Shown: piece after piece, positions 1 to 10,164 of the stretch
How positions within the stretch are numbered: position 1 is the first letter of the stretch
Layout: each line of letters starts with the position of its first letter
NCBI GenBank assembly: GCA_030704615.1
Contig: CM060734.1
Coordinates: 8,122,001 to 8,186,000, forward strand
Reading direction: 5' to 3'
Length of the DNA: 64,000 nucleotides
DNA from: Takakia lepidozioides
Lineage: Eukaryota; Streptophyta; Takakiopsida; Takakiales; Takakiaceae
The notes under the pieces: model-generated
The model's database searches: none
Told to the model about the DNA's origin: nothing
Seen by the model: only the letters and a program-made list of their open reading frames with translations
Made by a program: the position numbers and the translations under genes

Positions 1-148
1 TTGGATGTGGAGCCTTACAAATTTTTAAATTGTCAGCACTGGGGGGAGACAATGACATGGGATGCTCCAAGAGAGATGCACGCCTCGGATGCCTACGGAG
101 AGCTCGAGCCTGGGCTCGAGTGGTCAAGGAGGGACCCAGTGTTGTCTA

Positions 149-391
149 GTCCACCCTTGCCATCATGCGTAGCGTTCCAGACGAGTGATGACTCTCTTCC
201 ACATTTGCCAGAGCCGAGTTTGTCGCTTTTGCTACGGCGTCATGCAATTTTTCAATTAAATCTGGTATGTTTGGAAGTGGCAAGAACACCCCTGGAATAG
301 AGGCAACTTGGTCACGCCATGTCTTCTGCCAATACCGAACAACACTCCTGATGGCAGCCTTGAAATTTGTGTTGTTCTCCGCAACTCTACC
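149..391 (-). pseudogene. Uncharacterised ORF fragment, probably transposon-derived
   Basis: A minus-strand frame is open from 391 to 149 and has protein-like composition: an amphipathic stretch around AIRSVVRYWQKTWRDQV, then IPGVFLPLPNIPDLIEKL. It lies next to LINE and LTR debris. A TAG at 146-148 ends it, but the same frame continues open to the window edge, which suggests a single nonsense mutation in a longer coding region. I recognise no domain and assign no function. The overlapping plus-strand frame at 1-300 looks like its shadow. Confidence 0.3.
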
Positions 392-2349
392 TCATTGATA
401 CTATGTGCTCTCTACCAAACTCAAACTCCTTGTTAATCTTTGCTCCCACTCTAGACATGCTCATACTTCGACTGTGCCCCATGCCAAAAAATTCATAGAC
501 AATATACATGCCTCTAAGCCCTCTGTAAAGTTCTTTGGCAGCTGCATAATACAAGCTAGACTACTGCGAACAAAACATTGATCCAATGCCAGCTACACTC
601 CCAAGTGCGGTACAATACTGCCCCTACCTCATGCCGCATGGAAATTCAATCCAACTATGTTGTACCACTCCACAAGGTCAGCCTCCTCTCTGTTGCTTCC
701 CCCCCACGGTACGTATTCTCTTCAATCTCATGTACTCAATTTATATCTGCTTCCAACTTATGCTGCTTAATCTACATATACTTCTACTCCCTCTCAGCTT
801 ACGGTACTCACTTCTACTGCTGCTCAGCCAAGAACTTCATTTGCCAGCAGCTATCTCCCACCAATTATCTTTCCCCATGCTCATCTCTCTCTGCAGGCCC
901 CTGTGGCCATCTTTATTGCTTCTTTATCCTTACCTGTTCTATACACTGACTGGCCCTCCTGAGCTCTATGTACTATACACAGCAGGCAACTTCCTTACTG
1001 ATACACCTCATGCCATATCCTCACCGCATCACTTACTTCAATGACACAAGTACGCAGCTCGCTTCTCACAATATTACATACATGAAGCCTGCAACCAAAT
1101 GTTTATCTTTTATGCATGACTATAGCTCTTTAACATGTACCCATGCCACTGTTTGTGGCAGATATCTGCCCCCTGCTATTTTTTCTGTTCTCAGGGCTGT
1201 TAATCTGGATTTCATGCCCATGGACGGGTCATCACCTGCCCAACATCCTACTTACTCTATCTGCCCCGAAGCTGTCCCGCCTTCTCGATCACTGCCACCT
1301 ACTAATCTCTGCTGCAGGCAGCTAACTCCCTCCGATCCTACTGGTGCCCCACCAAGGGAAGCCTCGTATCCTCATGCCAATTATGTTGATTGTGTTGTTG
1401 TCCACCCTTGCACTCTTCTTTTGTCACCTACCACTGCCTTCATTCTTGATAGCCAACAGACTGCACTACAATCTTATCAGCTTCCTCATTTCTGGGTTCC
1501 CCCCCACTCCACCAACTTGTTATACTTCCAGCCAGTTGCTCTTCTTATCATAGACGTGATACACAGATTATCTCACTCCACCTTTTTTGCAGATTGGAGA
1601 AGTATCTGCCTGCCGCCTCACAAATGCACAACACTACGCGCTCCCCCGCCCACACCAACCAACTGCGACTTTCATCCATATTCTATCATCCACTACGAGG
1701 GACTCCAGCACACCCACCTCCCTGCTACATATCGCTACCTACGGCTACCCACCCTACGTCACAATTCCATTCTCAGCCTACTAACCCCTCCCCATGGACG
1801 TATCATTTGCAAATACCCCCATCCAAATCTGCCCACAGCTACTTCCATCCGCCCACCCACCATATTTTTGCCCCGTCAAATACTTTACTCCCCTCACCCA
1901 CAATATACCCATGCCTACCCCATTACACACGGTACTTTCCCAGATTGTGGTTACTGCACTCCATATTACATCACTCCGCATATGGAACCTCGCTAATGTT
2001 ACCTCGGGAAATTATTACCTCGGGAAAAGGCTACCTCACTTTACTGCTATCCATACTCTTTCCAAACAACTTTACACCATGATCTTTACTCTCTGTTCTC
2101 ATTCAAAACAATTTTACACCGCACTCATCACCCCGCCACATACCACCGCAACGTTACCCACCCACAGGCCTTCTCATCCATGCCCCTACTCGATGGCATC
2201 CACCCAAATCCCTCGCCCACTTATCTTACACCCGCCACATTAAATATTACAATGCTCATCTACCCACGACCCATAATACACCTCTGCCATCCTCATAACA
2301 TAAGCCCTCATAAAAACCACTTGTCACACACAAACTACCCAACAATTGA

Positions 2350-3609
2350 CCCCCCCCCTTACATGCATCTACGACCAGCTCTACTATTATACACAGAAAT
2401 ACCCCTCACTATATATCTCACCCGCATCCCCCCATCACCCATCCCTCATTTACACATCTCTACCGATCTCCCAACACCTATCTTATTACCCACTGCCCGC
2501 ATGGTCGGTACCATCAATACCCGGCCCCCGCATCTAAACACTCTCTACACCACCCTCCGTCACCCCATAATAAATTTAAGCTTGCATGCGCAACACTCAT
2601 ACTAATGCGATGTGGCGACATCCATCCAAACCCAGGCCCCGTCACTGTTAACGATATCATTGGTGAACTCCCTACTGACCCACAAGAGAGGTACGCGTTA
2701 TACTTTCAACAGAACATTGTCTCACTTATGCCGGCATATCAACATCTCTATAATCACTTCTCTCCCCTCCTCCCCAACTCATTACTTGCTATTCATACAC
2801 CTACGTAGCCAATCGCCACCTTTGGTCTACCAAGTTGCCAATACCCAGCTCTCGCTAAAGCTATTCGTGTACTAAAAGAATATCCAGCGCAGCACCTCCT
2901 CTTCTCCCTGATCATCATCATCTCCCCACTACCCGAGATATGTAACGACTACTTTGTAGCTCATATAGACGCACACATCCATGCCCTTCTACTCAAATTA
3001 CAAACCCTGCCTGAGCAACCCCACCAATACCAAGCCCCCCCACACTACCTATCTGACCTCCATACATCACTTCACCTCTTACAATCCAAACTCGGGGAAG
3101 TTCACAAAATACTCGGTGAACAATTAGCAAACCCTATGTTGGACTCAGATACTATCACCAGTAAATTTCCATTCCTATCCGAAAGCATCCTAACTGCCAC
3201 CACCCAGGCCAGATCCACCACTGCCGGTTATCAACCATCATCTGTGCCACCTCCACCCCTACCCTCGGTACCCACACCTACCCACAACACAGACTCTCTA
3301 TCACCCGCTGCATCTAGTCACTCCCAACCCATCCCTTCCCAACATACAAACTTACTTAACATAACCACTTGGAATGTCAGTTCCTTGGCTACCAACATCC
3401 AAAGCCTCATACATCTCCTCACGGATTCTACGCCTCCACACATTATTCTTATACAAGAAACCAAACTCAATACAAACAATCCTCGCAGCTCTTATATAAA
3501 CAAACTCCTCCCCGCCTATCACCTATTATATGGAAACCCTTTCTCTGCCGCACAGTGCCTCACACGACGATCAGCCCGGACCACCCTACCCGGGGGGGTG
3601 TCGCGCTAG
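2350..3609 (+). pseudogene. LINE ORF: 2A-like peptide, linker and start of APE endonuclease
   Basis: One plus-strand frame stays open from 2350 to 3609 except for a TAG at 2806-2808. It reads through a 2A-like peptide (DIHPNPGP, 2617-2640), a helical linker, a Ser/Pro-rich region (about 3200-3350), and then the endonuclease start TTWNVSSL (about 3364) and IQETKL (3451-3468). These two motifs are the N-terminal metal- and phosphate-binding parts of the exonuclease-endonuclease-phosphatase fold in APE-type LINEs. The frame is lost at a C/G run near 3590-3600. The GGVALGI endonuclease strand follows in another frame and runs to 3758. The single nonsense codon plus single frameshift indicate a fairly young relic. 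Confidence 0.75.
2563..2640 (+). other. 2A-like ribosome-skipping motif in the LINE ORF
   Basis: The codons here read a short hydrophobic stretch (ACATLILM) followed by RCGDIHPNPGP. The known 2A consensus is D-(V/I)-E-x-N-P-G-P preceded by a Leu-rich helix. Here His replaces Glu, and the NPG/P site is exact. Families of APE-type LINEs are known to carry 2A-like sequences near the ORF N-terminus. Skipping would occur between Gly (2635-2637) and Pro (2638-2640). Activity is inferred, not shown. Confidence 0.6.
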
Positions 3610-3738
3610 GCATCCTGCGCAACACCACTCCCCCAGCACTACAACTAAGCTACCGATTCCTATCCCTCTTTGCTCCCATCTTCAAATCATCCAATTGCAT
3701 TACATGCACTCCACCCCATCACCCTTATACATCTATAC

Positions 3739-3837
3739 ATGCCCTCACATGCAGATGACCTTACGCTGATCCCTGACATTCTACACACAATCTTCGACAC
3801 CATTATCCAGCCTACAAACCATCTATTGGTAGGATAG
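3739..3837 (+). pseudogene. Reverse transcriptase fragment with HADD box
   Basis: The frame starting near 3739 reads PSHADDLTLIPDIL and runs to a TAG at 3835-3837. HADD corresponds to the [FY]ADD catalytic box of LINE reverse transcriptase, followed by the usual hydrophobic strand. It directly follows the endonuclease piece, so the fingers and much of the palm (several hundred codons) have been deleted. The sequence stops resembling the pyrimidine-rich LINE just after 3834. Confidence 0.55.
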
Positions 3838-4008
3838 AGGATTTAGGCACTCTAATTGGAGTTGCCTTGGGAGTAAAGAAGGGAACAAAGGGAGATCTTC
3901 AGGAAAACAAGTGTGCAGTTGAGTCACATCTTTGTATGACTGTTCTTGCCATCTCGTAGGTAGGTTCTTGTATGCTATCTTGAGTCCGCACTGTAAATTG
4001 CCCCCAAC

Positions 4009-4263
4009 GTGCTGCACTGTGACTCCATAGTAAAGCCACCAGAGGGCAAGAACCTAGAGTATGTGCCCACCAGGCTTACGAACAAGGAGATGAGCGAGGA
4101 GCAGCTCGGCAAGTCCATCATTGCCCTCGTGCATTACACCAGAGACGAGCACAACTGCTGGCGCGTCGTAGTCTTGATTGAGAGCAGTAGGAAGCCGGAG
4201 GACAACCGTCCCTGTATCGCAGAACTGGACGAGCTCACACAGAGAGCTCTGGCAAGATTCTAG
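4009..4263 (+). CDS. Uncharacterised small ORF (84 aa)
   Basis: This ATG-initiated ORF has acidic/basic, protein-like composition (for example KEMSEEQLGKSII and IAELDELTQRALARF). It sits between the LINE relic and an LTR. No domain is recognised and no second exon could be connected. It may be a gag or transposase scrap. The opposite strand is also open here, so coding status is doubtful. Confidence 0.2.
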   Translation: MLHCDSIVKPPEGKNLEYVPTRLTNKEMSEEQLGKSIIALVHYTRDEHNCWRVVVLIESSRKPEDNRPCIAELDELTQRALARF

Positions 4264-4444
4264 CGGGAAGATAGCGAGGGGGAGCGACGGGGTGTTTGTA
4301 GTGTTCACAGGAGGCGGTAGCGGTGATCGGGGTAGAAATTTGTCGGGTCTGGCGAAGAACGAATGGCGGAATACGTCATAAAGAGTCGTGAGACTGATTG
4401 CGGTTGTTGTCTTGGAGTGGAGATTTTGCGAGCAAGAAGAACTT

Positions 4445-5363
4445 GTTAACCGCTGGTTCGTGACTTAGGCAAAATGGGCTTTCATCAGTGCAGCCCATTC
4501 CCAAGGCACTTATCAGAGGTTGTCCGGCGGTATGTTTGCAGGACGATTACAGAGTAATTGTCAATGGCCGTAGAACACTCGTGCTCCATGAATCAACATC
4601 CCTGTTACTGCTTAAGTCCTTGGGAATCAGTATCCTATAACCAATCAGTATTACTAGGAACTTAGGCGAAGCTGTATTGCTACAGCTATGACTAAGTTTT
4701 GTCTAAGCATACAACAATGCAGTACACTATACGCGATTGCAGATAAGATCTATCCAGAGATGATACACATTCTCACCATTTCACGTTCTCTCATAATACA
4801 CATTCTCTCCATCTCACAGTCACTCTATACATAAGCACTTGGAAAAGCATTGCTTTACTTCAGAGTCACCACATCATAGCATAAGTACACATTGGATCGC
4901 TCTGATCACACCCTGATGCACTGATGATTCCTAAGTTGCGTGCAGTCCTTTTATACTATGCTCGAAAGGGCCGTTTACAGCATGCGGTCATTAATGACCG
5001 TTGCCTAACTGCCTATGCAACCTAAAAGGTTTGCCAAAAAAGTGGCCCATGCTAGTGGCTCGTGATCGTGGTCGTGGTCGTGTGCCTTAATGGTACACGG
5101 CCCATGGTCCCTCACTACTTCTCCTACTAGTAAAGCCTATGCTACCGTGGCCATGTCATATTGTGGTTCACGGCCCACGGCTGCTACACTACCCACTACT
5201 GCTCCACGTGGTAGTGTAGCCCATCCTCTGCTACTGCTAAGTGCCGAGCACTTAGCTATTTTTGCCTCGTGGCCGGGTAGTGTGAAGTCAATCACTACCC
5301 GCCATTATCCCCTCGTTGCTCAAGCTGCCCTGCCCTCATGGCACTGGCACTTAGCCATTATCA
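4445..5363 (-). mobile_element. 3' LTR of a Gypsy-type element (minus orientation)
   Basis: The reverse complement of this 919 bp block aligns by eye along its length with the plus-strand LTR at 6354-7238. Both begin TG(A/G)TAATGGCTAAGTG and end GTTAACA, giving TG...CA termini. A promoter TATAAAAG lies at 4948-4955 on the minus strand. The minus sequence just before its start is a polypurine tract, and the sequence after its end lacks a primer-binding site. It is therefore a 3' LTR and not a 5' LTR. No matching 5 bp target duplication was seen. Confidence 0.7.
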
Positions 5364-5383
5364 TTTATCCTCCCCCCTCCTTT
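5364..5383 (-). other. Polypurine tract
   Basis: On the minus strand this is AAAGGAGGGGGGAGGATAAA, immediately before the TG that opens the LTR. A purine-only run at this place is the plus-strand primer of LTR retrotransposons. It fixes the orientation of the 4445-5363 LTR. Confidence 0.65.
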
Positions 5384-5406
5384 GAAATTGTGTCCGCACA
5401 ATTTCG

Positions 5407-5535
5407 TCAGTGGTTGTGTTTGCCTTGTCTCTTCTGGGGAATGTAGGGTGGTGGCACACCCTGCTGTTGGCTCGTCTGCTGGTTGAGGAGTGCCTCCATG
5501 TTGGTGATGGCTTTGGTGGCAGCTTCTTGTTCCTG
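5407..5535 (-). pseudogene. C-terminal tail of a retrotransposon polyprotein
   Basis: The minus frame reads EQEAATKAITNMEALLNQQ, then a Gln-rich stretch and a Pro/Lys/Arg-rich end, with its stop at 5407-5409. It lies about 25 bp upstream of the polypurine tract, where the last codons of a pol or gag-pol ORF would be expected. The frame is closed by stops above 5535, so only the tail survives. Confidence 0.4.
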
Positions 5536-6090
5536 TTATCGTCGCTATCTGGTGCCTCCACTACAAGAAGAATTGGTTTTTGTCACAGCATGGTGGGGGG
5601 GGGTCACACTTTGCAGAATCCACGGCTCAGATGACACATGTGTGGACTAGAAAAAAGTGTGGCACAATCGGACCGGATGTGTCACACCTTGTCTGGCTTA
5701 ACCAGAATAATCAACGGTATGAAACCTAAGGTTGACCCCTATATATTTTCCGAGTTGGCACCCTGATAAAAAAACCAACACCGCATGGCATGCCTTGATT
5801 CGTCCAGGTTCTCAAATGTCTGACCTGTGCAGCCACTCTGGCGGTGTGTAGCCACTCGGGCGGATGTAGAGCATTGTTCCAAGGGTTGCGGGGGCGTTCA
5901 ACCGGGACGTAAGTATGATGAGAGGATGTGCGGGAAAGTCTGGCATGTGTAGGTTTGTCTTTGAGGTCTTTGAGTGAAAGTTTTTCAACCGAATCACGCT
6001 TTCAAGGACTCTTGTATTTCATGTGAGCAGTCTTGTACTTGTTTGATACCGGAGTGCTAGGGTTTCGGGTTTCTTGGTGGACAGCATGTC

Positions 6091-6366
6091 ATGCCGAGAG
6101 CGCCTATGGAGGGAATGGCACCTTTCAAGATGAAGTGGAGAAATAAGGGTGCGACCCAGGGATATAGGAAGAAGATGAAGATTCCCTATATTAGCCCACG
6201 TTACAGGACCTTACGATTCTCCACAATTGCGGGACCTACAGCGCCAAAACCGGTGCACGGCGCTCACATTTTCCGAAATGGATTCAAGCCTGATGTTTTG
6301 CTGCCCAACACCCTTGTGAACGTGAGAGACTCCCCGGTCGTTTTCAGAGACCATGGTAATGGCTAA
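6091..6366 (+). CDS. Uncharacterised ORF abutting the 5' LTR
   Basis: This 91-codon ATG-initiated frame is basic and ends a few bases inside the LTR (stop at 6364-6366). No motif is recognised. Since it runs into an LTR, it is either chance or the truncated end of a sequence into which the element inserted. The rest of the space between the two LTRs (5536-6090) holds only a poly-G run near 5595 and no recognisable feature. Confidence 0.15.
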   Translation: MPRAPMEGMAPFKMKWRNKGATQGYRKKMKIPYISPRYRTLRFSTIAGPTAPKPVHGAHIFRNGFKPDVLLPNTLVNVRDSPVVFRDHGNG

Positions 6367-7238
6367 GTGACACAGCCACGAGGGCTGGGCAGTGGGAGTC
6401 ACGATGGGACATAGCGGGTAGTGATTGGTTTACATTACCCGACCACGGGCAGAAAAGGCTAAGTGCTCGGCAATTAGCAACGGCGGAACAAGGGTACACT
6501 ACCATGGGAGTAGTAGTGGGTAGTGTATCAGCCATGGGCCGTGAACTACGATACTACACGGCCATGGTAGCATAGGCTTTACTAGTAGAAAGGGTAGTGA
6601 AGGGCCGTGGGCCGTGTACCACGACAAGCACACGAGCCACGACCACGGCCACGGGCCACTTTTTTGCAAAACCTTTTAGGTTGCGTAGGCAGTTAGACAA
6701 CGGTCATTAACGACCGCAAACTGTAAACGGCTTTTTCGAGCGTAGTATAAAAGAACTGCACGTAACTTAGAACGGATCAGTGTGTCAGTGTAGAATCAGA
6801 GCGATTCAATGTGTACTTGTGTTATGTTGGAGAGACTCTAAAGTAAAGCTTTGCTATTCCAAACCTCTCTGTGTAGAGTGATTGTGAGATGGAGAGAATG
6901 GGCATTATGAGAGAACGTGAGATGGAGAGAATGTGCACCATCTCAGAATAGTTCTTTGTTGTCTTGTGTATTGTTTTGCTACATGAACAAAGCTGTTTCA
7001 ACCTCTACGACTAAGGTATTTTAGGCTAGGTCGAACTGCAGGTTAGGCTTAATCAGTCGGATTAAGCAACCTGCAGAGATGTGGATTCATCAGACTGCCA
7101 AGGTGTAGCTAACCTTAAACGATTACTATGTAATCGTTTCCAGAGACATACCGTTGGACAACCTCTGTTGAATGTCTTAGGAGATGGGCAGTATTAGTGA
7201 GAGCCTATTTTGTCTAAGTCATAAACCAACAGTTAACA
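6354..7238 (+). mobile_element. 5' LTR of a Gypsy-type element
   Basis: This 885 bp block has TG...CA ends and is followed directly by a primer-binding-site-like sequence and a gag ORF. It is homologous to the inverted LTR at 4445-5363. It contains a TATA box (6746-6753) and a duplicated GTGAGATGGAGAGAATG motif near 6886-6932, probably in the transcribed R/U5 part. The GC-rich U3 contains many short CACGGCC/GGCCGTG inverted motifs. Confidence 0.75.
6746..6753 (+). promoter_or_regulatory. TATA box of the LTR promoter
   Basis: TATAAAAG lies in the middle of the LTR, and the same octamer is kept at the equivalent place in the inverted LTR (4948-4955, minus). This conservation supports its role as the retrotransposon core promoter. 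Confidence 0.5.
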
Positions 7239-7257
7239 TTTGGCGACCATACTGGGG
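7239..7257 (+). other. Putative primer-binding site
   Basis: TTTGGCGACCATACTGGGG follows the CA end of the LTR directly. Plant Gypsy elements often have a TGGCGAC...GGGG-like primer site at this place. The tRNA was not identified. Confidence 0.45.
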
Positions 7258-7266
7258 ACTAACGGT

Positions 7267-7707
7267 ATGTTGAGTTCAAGTGAACTCAAGGAAGGATGGC
7301 TACTCAGCGATTTCTTGAAATCACGAAAGAACGAGTCAACGGAAGCAGAGGAATGGAAAGCATTCTTGGAAAAATTTCATGGCTTACCAGTAGCAATACA
7401 ACAGAAGATCTTTCTTTCAATTGCGAAAGAAGATGACAAATGGGGATTAAAGGGAGGAGTGATCAGTATTGCGCGAGCACCTTGGGAATGTAGAATCAGA
7501 AGTGAAGAGTGGCTGTCTCGTCTAGCTTTATTGATTACTCTATTACCAATCAGAAAAGTTTGCTACAATAGTTATATCTTCAGGGAGGGATGTTCAAATT
7601 ATGAATATTGTCATATGATCATAGAAACAGTAGAGTACTGGATACCCAAAGACTTATTACAAGTAAGATACATTGAGAAGGACAAATGGTATTATTGTGC
7701 CCATTAA
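7267..7707 (+). CDS. Gypsy gag N-terminal ORF
   Basis: This 147-codon ORF starts from the ATG at 7267 (MLSSSELKEGWLLSD) shortly after the primer site. It encodes a helical, charged protein with no named domain. Its position directly after the LTR, upstream of a zinc-knuckle gag, suggests a leader or N-terminal gag segment of the same element. The next gag frame starts 150 bp downstream, so the two were once joined or are separate ORFs. Confidence 0.45.
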   Translation: MLSSSELKEGWLLSDFLKSRKNESTEAEEWKAFLEKFHGLPVAIQQKIFLSIAKEDDKWGLKGGVISIARAPWECRIRSEEWLSRLALLITLLPIRKVCYNSYIFREGCSNYEYCHMIIETVEYWIPKDLLQVRYIEKDKWYYCAH

Positions 7708-7856
7708 AAGATTGGTGATCAATCAGTAAAGGAAAATTAAGTCGTAATACGGATTCTGGCAGGATGGTGTAATCTTAGGGAAAGGGTAGAGACCACTTTT
7801 CTTTACTGACATACCAAGGCTATTAAAAGGTACTGAAAAGGAATTCTATATATGAT

Positions 7857-9464
7857 GTGGGAATGAATGAGGAAAATAAGGAAAAAGCTAAGAAAGACAA
7901 AGCTGAAAGAATAGAGAAATATGCTACAGAAAGGGAAGCTCGGTTGAGAAAAGAGTTCCCGAAATTACAGAACTTGAATATTATTCAAGGAGAGGCATCA
8001 AGACAAACTGACAGTGATAAACCAGAAGATCAGAAAATCAGATCTACGGAAAATGAGAACACTACACCAGAAAGAGTTGCAAGTAATGCATTTGGTGAAT
8101 GGTTACCACAAGAAAGATCTGAAGGACCCTCTACAGTAACAAATCCAAATCGAGGTTTTGCTGAAATATTGGAAGAAAAGTTTGAGAATATTCTAAGTGA
8201 AGAAGGCGAGAGAAGTGAAACTGCTTCTCCAGAAATGATAACCAGAACGACACTCACAGCTTTTAAAGATTCATTAAGCTTAGTAGGGACAGCAGCTGGA
8301 AGACGGCTATCCTTGGGACAAGGACCTCCTAGTTTTGAGTCATTGTTTGGAAGACAAACACCAACAACACCACTAGTCTTGATAATCCCAACACCAACAT
8401 AGTCAGCAGCAGCTAGACCATTTCCGTTTGGACAGCCGGTTGCACCAGCAGCACCGATGGCTTTAGCACCAAGCAAAACCAGACCGCCGTTTCCTTTATA
8501 TGATGGGAAATCTGATCCAGATATCCATCTCAATCAATTTGAGAATATGTGCACCATTTATAATGAAGCAACAGACAAAGAAAAGATCTGATTGTTTCCT
8601 TGTTCAATGGCCAGAAAATGCATTGAATGGTTGGCAACAATTCCAGCCAATCACTTTGCAAATTGGGCAGATATGAGGGCAGCATTCCAAGAACGATATC
8701 GATCCAACAAATCCACGTCTAAAATCTTCACAGGATTACAGGATCTGAGACAAAAAAAAAAAAAATTGGTAGTTGACTACCTGGAGAGAATGAAGACTCT
8801 GATCAGGAATCTACCTCAAGCACCAGGTGATGACTTGCAAAAGTCATGGTTCATCAACGGACTTTGTCCTAAATATGTAACCATGGTTACAGTCATGCCT
8901 AACAACACTTTGGATGAAGCAGTAGGAACTGCAAAGAAATTGGAACTGGGATTCCATCAGAGCACAAGTAAAGATTCCAAGGATCCCTTGGAAGAAGAAT
9001 ACTCTGATGATGAAGAAAAACCCAAGCAAAAGAAGAAAAAGGTGATTGACAAAACCACCTTGGATCATAAGATAGCAGAGGCTATCAAGAATTTTAAAGA
9101 TGAAGGGCCACGAAAGGCAACATGGTGTCACAAATGCGGGACTGCAGGACACCTGGCAACAGAATGCCACATGAAAGACAAATACTGTGATATTTGTCAT
9201 ATGAACAATCATAATACCAACCATTGTATTTACAATCAACGGGCCAAGAAGAGTGGGTACACACGAGAGGTGGGGGTACACCAAGTCCAACTCCGACGGG
9301 GAGGATCGGATGGACCAAGACGATACAATACGGGTAATCGTTATCAGAGGCCACGAAATGACTATCCACCACGGGATAGAGAACATCAACCCAGAAACAA
9401 GGAAACCACGAGATGCCACTATTGCAAGAAAGAGGGACACTGGAAACATGAATGTCAGTTATGA
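7857..9464 (+). pseudogene. Gypsy gag (capsid plus three zinc knuckles)
   Basis: A single frame runs from 7857 to 9464, interrupted by TAG (8400-8402) and TGA (8589-8591) but with no frameshift. An acidic N-terminus is followed by a retrotransposon capsid domain (about 8480-8950, with FPLYDGKSDPDIHLNQFE and later AFQERYRSNKST). An acidic/Lys linker and three CX2CX4HX4C knuckles follow: CHKCGTAGHLATEC (9127), CDICHMNNHNTNHC (9187) and CHYCKKEGHWKHEC (9415). Three knuckles are more than the one or two usual in plant Gypsy gag. The A10-12 run near 8752 encodes a Lys stretch. Gag packages the element RNA in cytoplasmic particles; this copy is dead. Confidence 0.85.
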
Positions 9465-9941
9465 CTCAAGCATGAGGCAGAATTGGGAAATATGGAAGCC
9501 GGACCGAGTGTAGCCGTGAGTGTGGTAACCTTTGCAGTGGATACCCTTGCGGTAACCCGAACTCAGGCCAAGAAACAGAAACCTCCAGACAAGGAATTTG
9601 AAGAAGAACGGAAACAGTATCCAGAAAGTGCAGCATGGCAAGAAGAAAAGAGCTTAGTAAGCAAAGCCATAGCTCAAATGCAAGAAGGAACCCATATACC
9701 TTCTGGAGATCTAACTCCAGATAATCAAATCAGACCAACGACGAAGACCACGAATGAAACCATGGAAACAGAATTGGCTGAAGTAATATGCCAAACCAAG
9801 ACCCAAATTACCATTGGACAATTATTAAAAATTGTTCTACACTGCAAAAAAACTTTATTCCGGGCAATTGAGGCATTGACCCCTACACCAAAACAAAAAC
9901 CAATACCAGAGGCTTACACGATTAAACCCACTTGCCCTTGA
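9465..9941 (+). pseudogene. Gag-protease linker region of the same Gypsy
   Basis: The gag frame continues after the TGA at 9462-9464 and stays open to 9941, with a hydrophilic, Lys/Glu/Thr-rich sequence ending in AEVICQTKTQITIGQLLKIV. The latter resembles the segment preceding the protease in plant Gypsy polyproteins. The element sequence then ends abruptly at about 9915-9945, where a GC-rich hairpin block starts. No protease or RT follows on this strand. Confidence 0.5.
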
Positions 9942-9948
9942 GGCCACC

Positions 9949-10160
9949 TTGCCACGTCCCGGCGTCGCAGGATGATCCCGGCGTTGGGGGGCGACACCTG
10001 GGCACTGGATTGCGACGCGGCGGCGTCACAAGCAGCGCCGGGGCGCCGCCGTGCCACGCTCAGGCGTTGCAAATTGGCGCCATGGCGCTGGCGTTGCACG
10101 CTCAGCGCCGCGCGGTGCGTGGGGGCGCGGCTGCCGTCACTAACCCCCCCCCCCTTTTTG
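9949..10160. repeat. GC-rich cluster of short imperfect palindromes
   Basis: This cluster has four hairpin units. The first is TTGCCACG..CGTCGCA at 9949-9969, and TTGCGACGC..GGCGTCACAA lies at 10009-10031. TGCCACGC TCAG GCGTTGCA lies at 10052-10071, and GGCGCT..AGCGCC at about 10084-10109. The composition is far more GC-rich than either flank. It sits exactly between the end of the plus-strand gag and the minus-strand transposase relic, and ends in a C-run at 10145-10154. The same motif recurs at 20733-20892 and 21362-21480. Confidence 0.6.
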
Positions 10161-10164
10161 CAGT

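Larger units (their letters stand above)
578..3837 (+). mobile_element. 5' part of a non-LTR (LINE) retrotransposon, decayed
   Basis: This is a 3.2 kb block that is strongly C/T-rich on the plus strand, unlike its flanks, with long overlapping plus-strand frames. In order it holds an ORF1-like low-complexity part (about 586-2600), a 2A-like motif, an APE-type endonuclease start, and a short piece of reverse transcriptase carrying an HADD catalytic box. Most of the reverse transcriptase is missing. The compositional twin at 15.6-16.8 kb encodes LINE RNase H and C-terminal parts, so both may come from one family. The 5' boundary is uncertain and no target-site duplication was identified. Confidence 0.75.

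Noticed and set aside
968-1996. 342-codon plus-strand ORF as a separate gene
   Set aside because: Composition is low-complexity (His/Pro/Thr/Leu from C/T-rich DNA), all three plus frames are open nearby, and it lies inside the LINE block. Kept only as a part of the LINE.
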